Positions 24,476 to 33,099 of a DNA stretch of 64,000 nt are shown here, piece by piece (position 1 is the stretch's first letter; each line of letters starts with the position of its first letter). Position numbers and translations under genes: made by a program. Under the pieces are notes generated by a model. It was not told where the DNA came from. It worked only from the letters and a program-made list of their open reading frames with translations, and made no database searches. Source of the stretch: Propionispora sp. 2/2-37. Its GTDB lineage: Bacteria > Bacillota > Negativicutes > Propionisporales > Propionisporaceae. The stretch lies in NCBI RefSeq assembly GCF_001298735.1, contig NZ_CYSP01000018.1, forward strand, positions 17,296-81,295, read 5' to 3'.

Positions 24476-25312
24476 TCAGACAGAAAGTATACCCAATCCG
24501 TAGCCTACAATGCCAATGGCGAACAAACCAAAGATAATCCAGATCGCATTAACCTTCTTTTTCAATAAATCCATGCAAATAAAAGTCATGATCAACGGAA
24601 TTAAGCCCGGCATAAGCTGATTGAGAATATCCTGCACCGTAGTCGTTACCACCTTGCCGTCCTGCATGGTGATCGTGGAAACCACCAGCGGGATATTGAC
24701 CGATGTCCATTTGCACACCAGCGCTCCCAATACAAACAATCCCAGGATGGCCGCAGCTTCCGTCAGTTTCTGCAAGCGGTTGCCCGCCACGTCCTTTACC
24801 ACATCGGTTCCTTTTTTATAGCCATATTCAATCCCATACCAGCGAATGACCAGCCGGACTACATTAAACAGCAAGAAAAAGAGGATGGGCCCGGCGATGC
24901 TGCCGCCAAGCGCGAGCGAAGCTCCCAAAGCCGCCACCAATGGCCGTAAGGTTCCCCAGAAAATCGGATCACCGACGCCGGCCAGCGGCCCCATGAGTCC
25001 GACTTTTATTCCGTTAATGGCTCCATCGTCAATATCGGCGCCATTCGCTCTTTCTTCCTCCATAGCTGCCGTAATCCCCAAAATGGGTGCGGTAACAAAA
25101 GGCTGAGTATTAAAAAATTCAAGATGCCGTTTTAACGCTTTTACCCTGTCTTCCCCCTGATATAGCCGTTTAATGATCGGTACCATGCTGAAGCAGTATC
25201 CTAAAGCCTGCATACGTTCAAAATTCCAGGAACCCTGGTGAAAATTGGAACGGATAAACATATTGAAAAGATCACTCTTGGTTAGGCTTTTTTCCTGTTT
25301 GGCTGTATTCAT
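24476..25312 (-). CDS. mannose-family PTS permease subunit IID
   Basis: 278 residues, normal length. With IIC it forms the membrane channel of mannose-class PTS. Typical IID features are seen: LTKSDLFNMFIRSNFHQGSWNFERMQALGYCF near the start, EEERANG, GLMGPLAGVGDPIFWGTLRP, and C-terminal membrane helices. GAGGAGG precedes the ATG. It is the last PTS gene and lies 21 bases after IIC. Confidence 0.95.
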   Translation of the reverse strand: MNTAKQEKSLTKSDLFNMFIRSNFHQGSWNFERMQALGYCFSMVPIIKRLYQGEDRVKALKRHLEFFNTQPFVTAPILGITAAMEEERANGADIDDGAINGIKVGLMGPLAGVGDPIFWGTLRPLVAALGASLALGGSIAGPILFFLLFNVVRLVIRWYGIEYGYKKGTDVVKDVAGNRLQKLTEAAAILGLFVLGALVCKWTSVNIPLVVSTITMQDGKVVTTTVQDILNQLMPGLIPLIMTFICMDLLKKKVNAIWIIFGLFAIGIVGYGLGILSV

Positions 25313-25333
25313 CTTCCGATTCCTCCTCTTTCT

Positions 25334-26140
25334 TTAATCCAATTCGTCGTCTAAATCATTGGCCTTCGCTGATGCCGATTGTTGTGCCGCCAATCCGCCG
25401 GCCGTATATTTCGGATGCAGTTGAATATACAAAATAGCCAATACAATACCAATGACACCATAAGCCACCAAATTGAAAGTGGTAAATGCCGCTAAAACGA
25501 AGCCTAGAAAGAAAAAGGGCATTAAATATTTCGCTTCCATCATGTTAATGACCATGGCATAACCGACAACAACGATAAATCCGCCTGCGACCTGCAGACC
25601 GCCGGTTACAACCGGCGGGATGGCCGACAGCATGGCCTGGACGGCATGAGTACCAATAAACATAGCCACCAGTACTGACGGGATAGCCACCCGCAAAGCC
25701 TGTACAAATAAAGCTAAAATGTGGCAGACATCAATTCCCCTGAAGCTGCCTTTTTGTGCATACTGGTCAGCCTGGTGCTGAAAGAAAACGGTAATCGTTC
25801 TGGCAAAAATCGTCAATACCTGACCTGCTGCCGCCAAAGGCATAGCGACTGCAATCCCGGCACCGATGCTCTGTTTTCCGGCAATAACCAGAATCGTGGA
25901 GATGACCGACGCCAATGCCGCGTCCGGTGCCATGGCAGCGCCGATGTTCATCCAGCCCAGTGCAATCATTTCCAGAGTACCGCCAATGATAATTCCGGTT
26001 GTCACATCCCCCAGAATCAAGCCAATCAAAGTACAGGCAATAAGCGGCCTATGGGTCTGAAACTCATCCAGTACACTCCCCATGCCGCAAATGCAAGAAA
26101 CGATAAAAATGAGAACAATTTGGATACCACTAAGTTCCAT
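25334..26140 (-). CDS. mannose-family PTS permease subunit IIC
   Basis: 268 residues with about seven membrane helices; family segments HRPLIACTLIGLILGDVTTGIIIGGTLEMIALGWMNIGAA-type are present (GGTLEMIALGW). It carries the sugar-binding site with IID. The polar C-terminal tail of about 25 residues is typical. AAGGAGGAG precedes ATG. Co-directional with IIB and IID. Confidence 0.95.
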   Translation of the reverse strand: MELSGIQIVLIFIVSCICGMGSVLDEFQTHRPLIACTLIGLILGDVTTGIIIGGTLEMIALGWMNIGAAMAPDAALASVISTILVIAGKQSIGAGIAVAMPLAAAGQVLTIFARTITVFFQHQADQYAQKGSFRGIDVCHILALFVQALRVAIPSVLVAMFIGTHAVQAMLSAIPPVVTGGLQVAGGFIVVVGYAMVINMMEAKYLMPFFFLGFVLAAFTTFNLVAYGVIGIVLAILYIQLHPKYTAGGLAAQQSASAKANDLDDELD

Positions 26141-26175
26141 ACAAACTCCTCCTTATTGTATTGGTCTTGCTCTAT

Positions 26176-26661
26176 TTAATGTCCGCCGTTTAAAACAGAC
26201 ATTAAATCCACTTTGGAATCGGAAGTCACCTTTCTGATTTCCAGTTCCACCCCTCTGTTGTGCAGTTCCTGAAACGCTTTGACATCCTGTTCGTTAACCG
26301 AAACAACCTTGGTTATCTGCCTTTTCCCTTCCTTGAAGCTCATGCCGCCGATATTGACGCTTTTGATGCCAACACCTCCCTCGACCAGCCGCAATACATC
26401 AGTGGGATTTGTGAATAACAACAAAGCGCGTGTTTCGGCATATTTCGGATTATTATAAACCCGGATCGTCTTGTCGATATCCACTACACTGGCCGTAATC
26501 CCGGGCGGGGCTACCTGGGTAAGCAGTGTTTTACGAATGGTGTCCCGCGATATTTCATCATTGCAAACGATAATTCTTTCACACTTTGTTTCCTTAGCCC
26601 AGGTAGTCACCACCTGTCCATGAATTAATCTGTCGTCAATTCTCGCCAATACAATGTTCAT
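26176..26661 (-). CDS. mannose-family PTS phosphocarrier subunit IIB
   Basis: 161 residues. The phosphorylated His is in the classical IARIDDRLIHGQV-type motif (ARIDDRLIHGQVVTTW, residues 6-21). It takes phosphate from IIA and hands it to the sugar. Start set at ATG 26661, directly after AAGGAGGAATTATAAT; the longer frame overlaps the IIA gene. Here IIA and IIB are separate proteins, unlike the fused ManX of E. coli. Confidence 0.95.
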   Translation of the reverse strand: MNIVLARIDDRLIHGQVVTTWAKETKCERIIVCNDEISRDTIRKTLLTQVAPPGITASVVDIDKTIRVYNNPKYAETRALLLFTNPTDVLRLVEGGVGIKSVNIGGMSFKEGKRQITKVVSVNEQDVKAFQELHNRGVELEIRKVTSDSKVDLMSVLNGGH

Positions 26662-26662
26662 A

Positions 26663-27082
26663 TTATAATTCCTCCTTATCGCTATCATCTGTACTGATGG
26701 GCTCAAAAGCACGGATTCCCTCTTTACCGACTCTCTGCGCAACCTGTTTCGCGTCCTCCAGGGTAAGAGCCGGTGAACTTAAAATTTCCAAAAGCATCGG
26801 CATATTCAGTCCGGCCACGATACCGGCATTCTCCATTTCCAGGGAAAGCCGGCAGGCTGCATTATACGGACTTCCTGCAAACAAATCGGTAATAAAGATG
26901 ACGCCATCCTTCAAATCCAGTCTCTTTAAAACTGCTCTATATTTATCCACTAAAGCATCCGCACTTTCACCGGCATCAAATGTTACGGCCGCAACATTTT
27001 CCCTGCCTCCGCAAACCATCTCACACGATTTTAGTATTTCCTGCGAAAAATGACCATGAGAACCTATCACAACAGCTATCAT
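26663..27082 (-). CDS. mannose-family PTS phosphocarrier subunit IIA
   Basis: 139 residues. The active-site His is residue 9 in VIGSHGHFS, and DLFAGSPYNAACRL matches the second family motif. It receives phosphate from HPr. The ATG at 27082 has AGGAGGG upstream; the open frame reaching 27376 runs through the promoter and is not used. It is the first gene of the PTS operon, downstream of a sigma-54 promoter, with levR ahead of it on the same strand. Confidence 0.94.
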   Translation of the reverse strand: MIAVVIGSHGHFSQEILKSCEMVCGGRENVAAVTFDAGESADALVDKYRAVLKRLDLKDGVIFITDLFAGSPYNAACRLSLEMENAGIVAGLNMPMLLEILSSPALTLEDAKQVAQRVGKEGIRAFEPISTDDSDKEEL

Positions 27083-27130
27083 ATCTACCCTCCTAAAACA
27101 AATGCATTTCTTCTTTCCGCCAATACTTTG

Positions 27131-27147
27131 TGCAAGCGGCATGCCAA
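27131..27147 (-). promoter_or_regulatory. sigma-54 promoter of the mannose PTS operon
   Basis: On the minus strand TTGGCATGCCGCTTGCA gives the -24 GG and -12 GC elements with correct spacing (TGGCA-N6-TTGCA type). It lies about 50 bases before the IIA start. The adjacent LevR-type activator needs just this kind of promoter. Confidence 0.85.
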
Positions 27148-27393
27148 TAGCCTGTATTGAGAGCCGGCTTTCCAGTAATATCACGGTAAAATGCGCTAAA
27201 ATCGTACATTTTGATACACTATTTATTTTTTTAATACACTTATTCAGAAAAAATGCAAAAAAGAATATCAGTTTTTTCAAAACTGTATCTAAAAGAGGTA
27301 AAAGAAAAATCCTGCATATTGAACAAAAAAGCGATTCTTCCTGCACCGGGCACGAAGAATCGCCAAAGTCCGTCATTTGATTTTTAATAACAT

Positions 27394-30165
27394 TTATAAC
27401 ATTTCAGCAATAAACAGTATCTCATCTTCCGTCAATTCAATACCGATCGTATCTTTGAAGACTTGTACCGACCGCTTTACGCTTTGCACATAAGCAGGGT
27501 TTATACTGCCTTTATCGCCTTTATAAACCAGCCCGTCCTGAATGACCATCCGTTCCAGGGCACAGCCGCAATGGATCATCAGTTTGATTTCCATGGTGTT
27601 GGTAAATTCCCGCTTTAAGGATTTTTTTAATACACTTAAAAACTCTTCTAATACACTGATAATTTTAGCCGGATTTAAATAGGTTAAAAATTGTTTCAAA
27701 CTGTCTTCACTAAGATTTTTTACAACAATATTCTGCTTTTTTTCCACTACGGAAAAGTGATTCCGGATAATATTTTTGAGTATTTTTTCCCCGCGGCTGT
27801 TGATCAAGGTCTCCAACGGCACAAACGGAGCATTGATCCCGGGATTGGCAATTCCCACCGATGCCAGGATTTTATGTTTCTGCTGAATTTTTTCCGCATT
27901 CTCCCTTACGTTTTTACTGCTTAATGGAATGACTTCAATATGTTCATCTACCATATTGTCCAGAATATCTTCTACCAATTCCTTCAATTTGATCGCCGTA
28001 CCCTCGCCGGAGGCACAAATGGTTAAAATCACTCCTTCATTTTCATGCGGACGTTTCTTCTTCCGGCTGCCGTACCCCTGAAAATTCTGCAGTGAAGTAT
28101 AAATATCATCCAAATCCTGGCCAAACTCATTCACCTTCCGGGCCGCTTCCAGCAACAGCGGCGTTGATACCATATCCAGAGTACGCACTTTAACATGGCA
28201 CTTTTCTGCAATCACATCTTCAAAGTTGGTCAGGGAGCCCATATCCACAAGCAGCAATATCCCCTTGAGATCATGATTAATTTCCTGGACGGACTGGATG
28301 ATCTTGTCCAATATATCCTTAGGGCTAACCTCCAGCGGCATATCCACCGCTACAATATTGTCATACCCAAGCAATTTTTGTACTACATTCACCATGGAGC
28401 TTGCCGTACTATTGCCATGGGCGGCCACAATGATGGAAATTTGTCCGCTTTGATCAATTTCATGGACCGAACTTAACAGCAGCGTGAAATACTCCAGTTC
28501 CTCCTTTGGTATCTCTACACTATAGTTGTCTTCAATGATGTCCTTTATTTCCAAAGCCACTTGATACTCATCGGGATACTCCCGGACAGCGCTTTCGATA
28601 TTGGCATACTGCAGGGCCTGATTGCTTTCCAGCCTGCGCAGCAAAGCGCTCAAATGCAAACTTAACGCGTAGAGAAACCGGTCCTGATAATCCCGTTTTA
28701 GCCGCTGTTTGGCCAACAGTTGGATTTCCTCCGCCAGTTCCAGCAGCTTGCGGTCCACTATTTTTAATATTCTTTGCCGGGTACTCAAATGGGTATTGAA
28801 CTTATTGTAGAATGATTTGATATGCAGATTGATATCGGCCATGATAAAATTTTTAATCAGTTCGTCCTGCACGCCCTCCGCTTTGAGCATGGCGGCCTTG
28901 CCTTCAATAATCTTATACAGATTAAACGGCGGTTCATATTGATCGTCCTCGACCAGCACCTTATATTCCTGATGGCTTATAATGATTTGCTCATCAATAT
29001 ACTTATCCAGTTCGATCATTTCCTGCCGCCTGGCTCCCAGTGTCAGCAGTCCGCTCTTAAAATGCTCCGGCAGCGATTTAAAATCAATCTCGATATAATT
29101 TTTATTGATCCCGTTTACAAACGCTTTGGCGCAAACCAGTTGAATGTTTGATTTTAACTGCCCGATATTACCGTAGGATACACTGGCAATTAACGCTTTA
29201 ACCGCTTCGGACATGATCCTGATGGGTTTATTCACCCGGTGTGCTTCATTGGTAAGCAGGAATTTAAGGATGTCCACCTGCTCCTGTATAGGACGCTGCT
29301 GCAGGGGAGGAATGGTAATCACAATCGGTATGCGCCGGATAAAGGTCTTAATCAAGGACGAGGTATGCTCCTCCGTGGTTGCCCCGATGATGAGCACCCT
29401 GGCCCGGCGTTTGCGGTCCGTTTCCCCCAGTTTATTGAAAGTCCCGGTATCCATAAAGTAAAAGATCATTTCCTGGCCTTCCGGCGGCAGGCGATGGATT
29501 TCATCTAAAAATAAAATCCCGCCGTTTGCCTCTTCCACCAATCCCTGCTTGTCGGTGTCCGCTCCGGTAAAGGCTCCCTTGACGTGGCCAAAAATATGGG
29601 ATACAAGTAGTTGCGGGTTATTATAATAATCGGCACAATTGAATACCTTGAAGGGGGCATTCTCCTTGAGTCTTTCACAAAATTTTCCGTAGTTGTACAT
29701 CATATTGACGAACAGGGTTTTGCCTACGCCGGTCTGCCCGACAATTAAAGTATGCAGCCCGTTGGGAGGATATAAGATTGCCGCTTTGGCCTGCTCCACC
29801 TGGCCTTTCAAACTGCCATTTACTCCGATCAAATGCTTGAAAGGATTCTTATCGAAAAATACATCTTCATTATCACCAAAAATTTCTCTCAGACTGCCAA
29901 CTTCCAGCGGCTCCGGCCCCAGCTTTTTTCCGCACAGCCTTTCCAGGGTTTCTTTATCAAAGTACAAAACCGGCCTGCCTTTAATTTTAATAATCTTACC
30001 CATCTTAAATAACACATTTAGTTCCATACTGACATTATTTCGCAAAATGCCCAGCCGTTCAGAAATACCGGAAGCATCCACTCCTGCCTCTCCTACCAGT
30101 TGTTCCAGGGTATACTCGTTCGACCGTTCGCAAATATAGTTATAAATTTTCTCAATTCGCTTCAT
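27394..30165 (-). CDS. levR: LevR/ManR-type sigma-54 dependent PTS activator
   Basis: 923 residues. N-terminal winged HTH (1-65), AAA+ domain with Walker A VGQTGVGKT (142-150), the sigma-54 contact loop GAFTGA (197-202) and Walker B GGILFLDEIHR; then a PRD domain (LSLHLSALLRR), an EIIA-Man-like domain (IIVAAHGNSTASS), an EIIB-like part and a second PRD (LMIHCGCALERM). Phosphorylation of the PRDs by HPr and the EII proteins would tune its activity, so the operon is switched on when the substrate flows. It is upstream of the PTS operon on the same strand. Ribosome site is weak (GGGAAG). Confidence 0.93.
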   Translation of the reverse strand: MKRIEKIYNYICERSNEYTLEQLVGEAGVDASGISERLGILRNNVSMELNVLFKMGKIIKIKGRPVLYFDKETLERLCGKKLGPEPLEVGSLREIFGDNEDVFFDKNPFKHLIGVNGSLKGQVEQAKAAILYPPNGLHTLIVGQTGVGKTLFVNMMYNYGKFCERLKENAPFKVFNCADYYNNPQLLVSHIFGHVKGAFTGADTDKQGLVEEANGGILFLDEIHRLPPEGQEMIFYFMDTGTFNKLGETDRKRRARVLIIGATTEEHTSSLIKTFIRRIPIVITIPPLQQRPIQEQVDILKFLLTNEAHRVNKPIRIMSEAVKALIASVSYGNIGQLKSNIQLVCAKAFVNGINKNYIEIDFKSLPEHFKSGLLTLGARRQEMIELDKYIDEQIIISHQEYKVLVEDDQYEPPFNLYKIIEGKAAMLKAEGVQDELIKNFIMADINLHIKSFYNKFNTHLSTRQRILKIVDRKLLELAEEIQLLAKQRLKRDYQDRFLYALSLHLSALLRRLESNQALQYANIESAVREYPDEYQVALEIKDIIEDNYSVEIPKEELEYFTLLLSSVHEIDQSGQISIIVAAHGNSTASSMVNVVQKLLGYDNIVAVDMPLEVSPKDILDKIIQSVQEINHDLKGILLLVDMGSLTNFEDVIAEKCHVKVRTLDMVSTPLLLEAARKVNEFGQDLDDIYTSLQNFQGYGSRKKKRPHENEGVILTICASGEGTAIKLKELVEDILDNMVDEHIEVIPLSSKNVRENAEKIQQKHKILASVGIANPGINAPFVPLETLINSRGEKILKNIIRNHFSVVEKKQNIVVKNLSEDSLKQFLTYLNPAKIISVLEEFLSVLKKSLKREFTNTMEIKLMIHCGCALERMVIQDGLVYKGDKGSINPAYVQSVKRSVQVFKDTIGIELTEDEILFIAEML

Positions 30166-30263
30166 ACGGATTCACTTCCCTTCAAAAACAGACGGCCAAT
30201 ATTCTTTGAAAAACCCGATAGTATCGGTTATTAGCAGACTAAAGGCTGGTAAACAAAAACAGC

Positions 30264-30308
30264 GCTTACAAGTATTACAATATTTTCTATATTGTAATAC
30301 TTGTAAGC
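30264..30308. repeat. perfect 20-5-20 inverted repeat upstream of levR
   Basis: Arms GCTTACAAGTATTACAATAT (30264-30283) and its exact complement (30289-30308) with spacer TTTCT. It lies about 100 bases upstream of levR, in the gap to the divergent kinase gene. No T run follows on either strand, so it is not an ordinary terminator. It may be an operator or a small mobile remnant. Confidence 0.75.
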
Positions 30309-30536
30309 AACCCCCCGCAAGATAAAACAAATAAAATCTATTTCCGCCTAAAAGCAGAGCGGCAAATTAACCCTCCGTTCCGCTTGGCTCCCAGGCATTA
30401 TTCCGGCACCGCAACGAAGGGGTTCGGCAGGAAGCCGAAGAGCCGTTCATAATTTTTATGGAATTTAAAACCCATTTATGGTATATTAATGTTAATATCA
30501 GTCCGTTAATAAACAGCCAAATAATTGCATGTTCTT

Positions 30537-30574
30537 AGGAGGAGTCTGTCACCGCAGATTCCTCCTGTATTTTT
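30537..30574 (+). terminator. attenuator-like hairpin in the leader of the first CitA-type kinase
   Basis: AGGAGGAGTCTG pairs with CGCAGATTCCTCCT (one bulge) and is followed by GTATTTTTG. It lies 42 bases upstream of the kinase start and downstream of any plausible promoter, so it could stop transcription before the gene. No switch element was recognised. Confidence 0.45.
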
Positions 30575-30615
30575 GTAGGCACACTTTTGCCCAACAGGTG
30601 TCGGAAGGAGAAATT

Positions 30616-32226
30616 ATGAAGACCGGCAATTCGTTTTTTAAACTCCATACGATGATTGCCATTTTTGTGTGTACTGTGGTGGCCATGTCCCTCCTGGTAA
30701 CCGATATGCTGATTAGCAATAATGTCGGTAAACAAACACAGGATTCACTATCCGATCATGCCATGGAAATTGCCCGCATTACGGCGTACTCGCCAACCGT
30801 CGTTGATGCCCTAACCGGGAAAAGGCCGGCACAGGAAATTCAGGATTACGCGCAAAAGCTTTGCCAGATAAGTAATACCCGGTTTATTGTGGTTATGGAT
30901 ATGAACCGCCTGCGTAAATCCCATCCTACACTGGCCAAAATAGGAACTGTATATGAAGAACATGATGCCGATAAAGCATTCGCCGGTCAGGAAACGACTT
31001 CCATTGAAAAGGGCTCACTGGGAAAATCCCTACGGGCCTTTGTCCCTGTCTATAATGACAGCGGCCGGCAAATCGGTGTTGTTTTAGTCGGTATTATGCT
31101 GGATAGCGTGTATCAGGCTATCGCCAACAGCCGTTCCAGCATTTATGCCGGAATCGGTATCGGGTTGCTGGTGGGTCTGACCGGGGCGGTATTACTGGCC
31201 CGTCACATCAAAAAAATTATGTTTGGCCTGGAGCCATTTTCGATTGCCCGTCTGGTGGAAGAACGCAGCGCCATGCTGCAATCTACCCGTGAGGGGATGA
31301 TAGCGGTTGACCAGGACGGCCGGATCACTCTTGTCAATGATGCCGCACTGCAAATCTTTGCTAAAGCGGGAATAACCGGTCCGTTTCTCGGACAGCTTGT
31401 CGACGAGTGCGTGCCAAATACCCGGCTGCAGAGCGTCTTTAAAACAGGAAAGCCGGAACTGGATCAGGAACAGGATATGAACGGCATTACCGTAATGACT
31501 AACCGTACGCCGGTAAGTATTGATGGAAAGATTATTGGAGCCATTGCCACTTTCCGGGATAAAACCGAACTTAGAAACTTAGCGGAACAGCTGACGGGCG
31601 TCAGAAATTATGCCGAATCCCTGCGGGCCCAGACCCACGAATTTATGAACAAACTGCACGTGATTCTGGGAATGATCCGCATGGGCGTCTATGACCAGTT
31701 GACGGATTACGTCAATCAGATTGCCCATCAGTACCAAGCCAAGGTCGGCAGTATTGTTAAAAAGATCAAAGATCCTGTTTTGGCCGGCTTTCTCCTGGGG
31801 AAACAAAGTCAGGCCAAAGAAGCCGGCGCCATCCTGGTATTGACGGAAGACTCCTTCCTTCCCGAATCAGCAAATCCGGAAACGGTACATGAAATGATTA
31901 CGATTATCGGCAATCTGATTGATAATGCTTTGGATGCGGTGGAAAATACGCCGGACAAACTGATTCAAACCGGATTATATTATGAAAACGGCCAGCTTGT
32001 CATCGTCGTGAATGACAGCGGGTCAGGCTTAAGCGAACAAGACAAAGATCATATATTTCTCAAGGGCTATTCTACTAAAGGAGACTATCGCGGCCTGGGC
32101 TTGTATTTGGTTACCTGCAGCCTGGAACGGATTGGCGGCCGGATTACCGTAGCTTCCCAGCCGGGGCAGGGAACTCAGTTTACCGTTAGATCACCGTATA
32201 CTGCTAAGGAGGATGTGGCATGGTAA
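30616..32226 (+). CDS. CitA/DcuS-type sensor histidine kinase (first pair)
   Basis: 536 residues: membrane helix (about 13-33), periplasmic sCache/PAS-like domain with the carboxylate-binding RKSHP and GKSLRAFVPVY segments, second helix (about 170-192), cytoplasmic PAS (TREGMIAVDQDGRITLVNDAA), the His of AQTHEFMNKLHVILG, and an HATPase end (NLIDNALDAVE, DSGSGL, GLGLYLV). It should sense a di- or tricarboxylate outside the membrane. The ATG at 30616 has GGAAGGAG upstream. It overlaps the regulator gene by seven bases and precedes the methylmalonyl-CoA decarboxylase operon, its likely target. Confidence 0.93.
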   Translation: MKTGNSFFKLHTMIAIFVCTVVAMSLLVTDMLISNNVGKQTQDSLSDHAMEIARITAYSPTVVDALTGKRPAQEIQDYAQKLCQISNTRFIVVMDMNRLRKSHPTLAKIGTVYEEHDADKAFAGQETTSIEKGSLGKSLRAFVPVYNDSGRQIGVVLVGIMLDSVYQAIANSRSSIYAGIGIGLLVGLTGAVLLARHIKKIMFGLEPFSIARLVEERSAMLQSTREGMIAVDQDGRITLVNDAALQIFAKAGITGPFLGQLVDECVPNTRLQSVFKTGKPELDQEQDMNGITVMTNRTPVSIDGKIIGAIATFRDKTELRNLAEQLTGVRNYAESLRAQTHEFMNKLHVILGMIRMGVYDQLTDYVNQIAHQYQAKVGSIVKKIKDPVLAGFLLGKQSQAKEAGAILVLTEDSFLPESANPETVHEMITIIGNLIDNALDAVENTPDKLIQTGLYYENGQLVIVVNDSGSGLSEQDKDHIFLKGYSTKGDYRGLGLYLVTCSLERIGGRITVASQPGQGTQFTVRSPYTAKEDVAW

Positions 32227-32927
32227 AAGTTATGATCGTAGATGATGATCCAATGGTGGTAAAGTTTAACGGCCATTATTTAAACATGGTGGAGGGTTTT
32301 GAACTGGCAGCAACCGCCCATTCTGCCGCAGAATCGCTGAGGCTGCTGGAAGAATATGAGATTGATCTGGTATTATTGGATATTTTCATGCCCGGAATGG
32401 GCGGCCTGGATTTGCTGACACAGCTCCGCAGAATTGGCAAGGGTGTTGACGTAATGATTGTAAGCGCTGCCTGTGACAGCCAAAGCATAAAAACCGCCTT
32501 GCGTTTTGGTGCGGTGGATTATATCATTAAACCATTTGAATTCGAACGGCTAAATGCCGCTTTGTCAGCTTACCGGGAACTGACGGCTGTTATGGAGGAA
32601 CAGGCGCAACTGAACCAGAATGAGCTGGATAGTTTTTTATTGTCCACGAAAAACCGCCCGGTAAGGGAGCCTTTGCCGAAAGGGATTGATCCCCACACGC
32701 TAACTACCGTCTGGGAAACCATACAAAGCTTGGACGGCAACGCCTTCTCCACGGAAGAATTAGCCCAACTGGTTGGAATTTCCCGGATTTCCATGCGTAA
32801 ATACCTGGACTTTTTAAAACAGCGGGATTTGCTGATACTGCGGCTTATTTACGGAACCGTAGGACGTCCGGTGTATAAATACCGCTGCCTGCAGTCTTCC
32901 CCGGCACTAAAACGTTTTTTATTTTAA
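32220..32927 (+). CDS. CitB/DcuR-type response regulator (first pair)
   Basis: 235 residues. Receiver domain (about 1-120) with the acidic pair VDDDPM, the phosphoacceptor Asp in VLLDIFMPGMGG, and Lys in YIIKPFEF; C-terminal HTH of the CitB group (ELAQLVGISRISMRKYLDFL). Translation is coupled to the kinase by overlap. Predicted to activate the decarboxylase and carrier genes that follow. Confidence 0.94.
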   Translation: MVKVMIVDDDPMVVKFNGHYLNMVEGFELAATAHSAAESLRLLEEYEIDLVLLDIFMPGMGGLDLLTQLRRIGKGVDVMIVSAACDSQSIKTALRFGAVDYIIKPFEFERLNAALSAYRELTAVMEEQAQLNQNELDSFLLSTKNRPVREPLPKGIDPHTLTTVWETIQSLDGNAFSTEELAQLVGISRISMRKYLDFLKQRDLLILRLIYGTVGRPVYKYRCLQSSPALKRFLF

Positions 32928-32944
32928 ATAAAATATGCCTGGCA

Positions 32945-32972
32945 AATAACCCGCAGTCCGGGTTATTTTTTA
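32945..32972 (+). terminator. intrinsic terminator after the first two-component pair
   Basis: AATAACCCG / CGGGTTATT stem with a 5-nt loop followed by TTTTTAT, 17 bases after the regulator stop; it makes the decarboxylase genes a separate transcription unit. Confidence 0.88.
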
Positions 32973-32990
32973 TGTAAAGATTTCCCTTAC

Positions 32991-33022
32991 TTTAATTACA
33001 AAAAATAAAGAAAATTACAAAA
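32991..33022. promoter_or_regulatory. AT-rich direct repeats upstream of the decarboxylase operon
   Basis: AATTACAAAA occurs at 32994-33003 and 33013-33022, 19 bp apart. CitB/DcuR-type regulators bind AT-rich repeats of this kind, and a related TTTAATTAAAAAA lies upstream of the Dcu carrier gene at 40783-40795. A candidate operator only. Confidence 0.4.
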
Positions 33023-33099
33023 TATATGATTCCGGGCAAATTTTTTATACATTTAATATGGATAGAAAATCTATTAATGGGTTCGTTGGAGGTGATAGC

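Noticed and set aside
26663..27376. Long form of PTS IIA starting at 27376
   Set aside because: The added 98 residues span the sigma-54 promoter; the ATG at 27082 has the ribosome site and starts the family domain.
18846..30308. The two 20-5-20 inverted repeats as ends of one transposable element
   Set aside because: Their sequences differ, no transposase lies between them, and the 11-kb interval holds ordinary operons.
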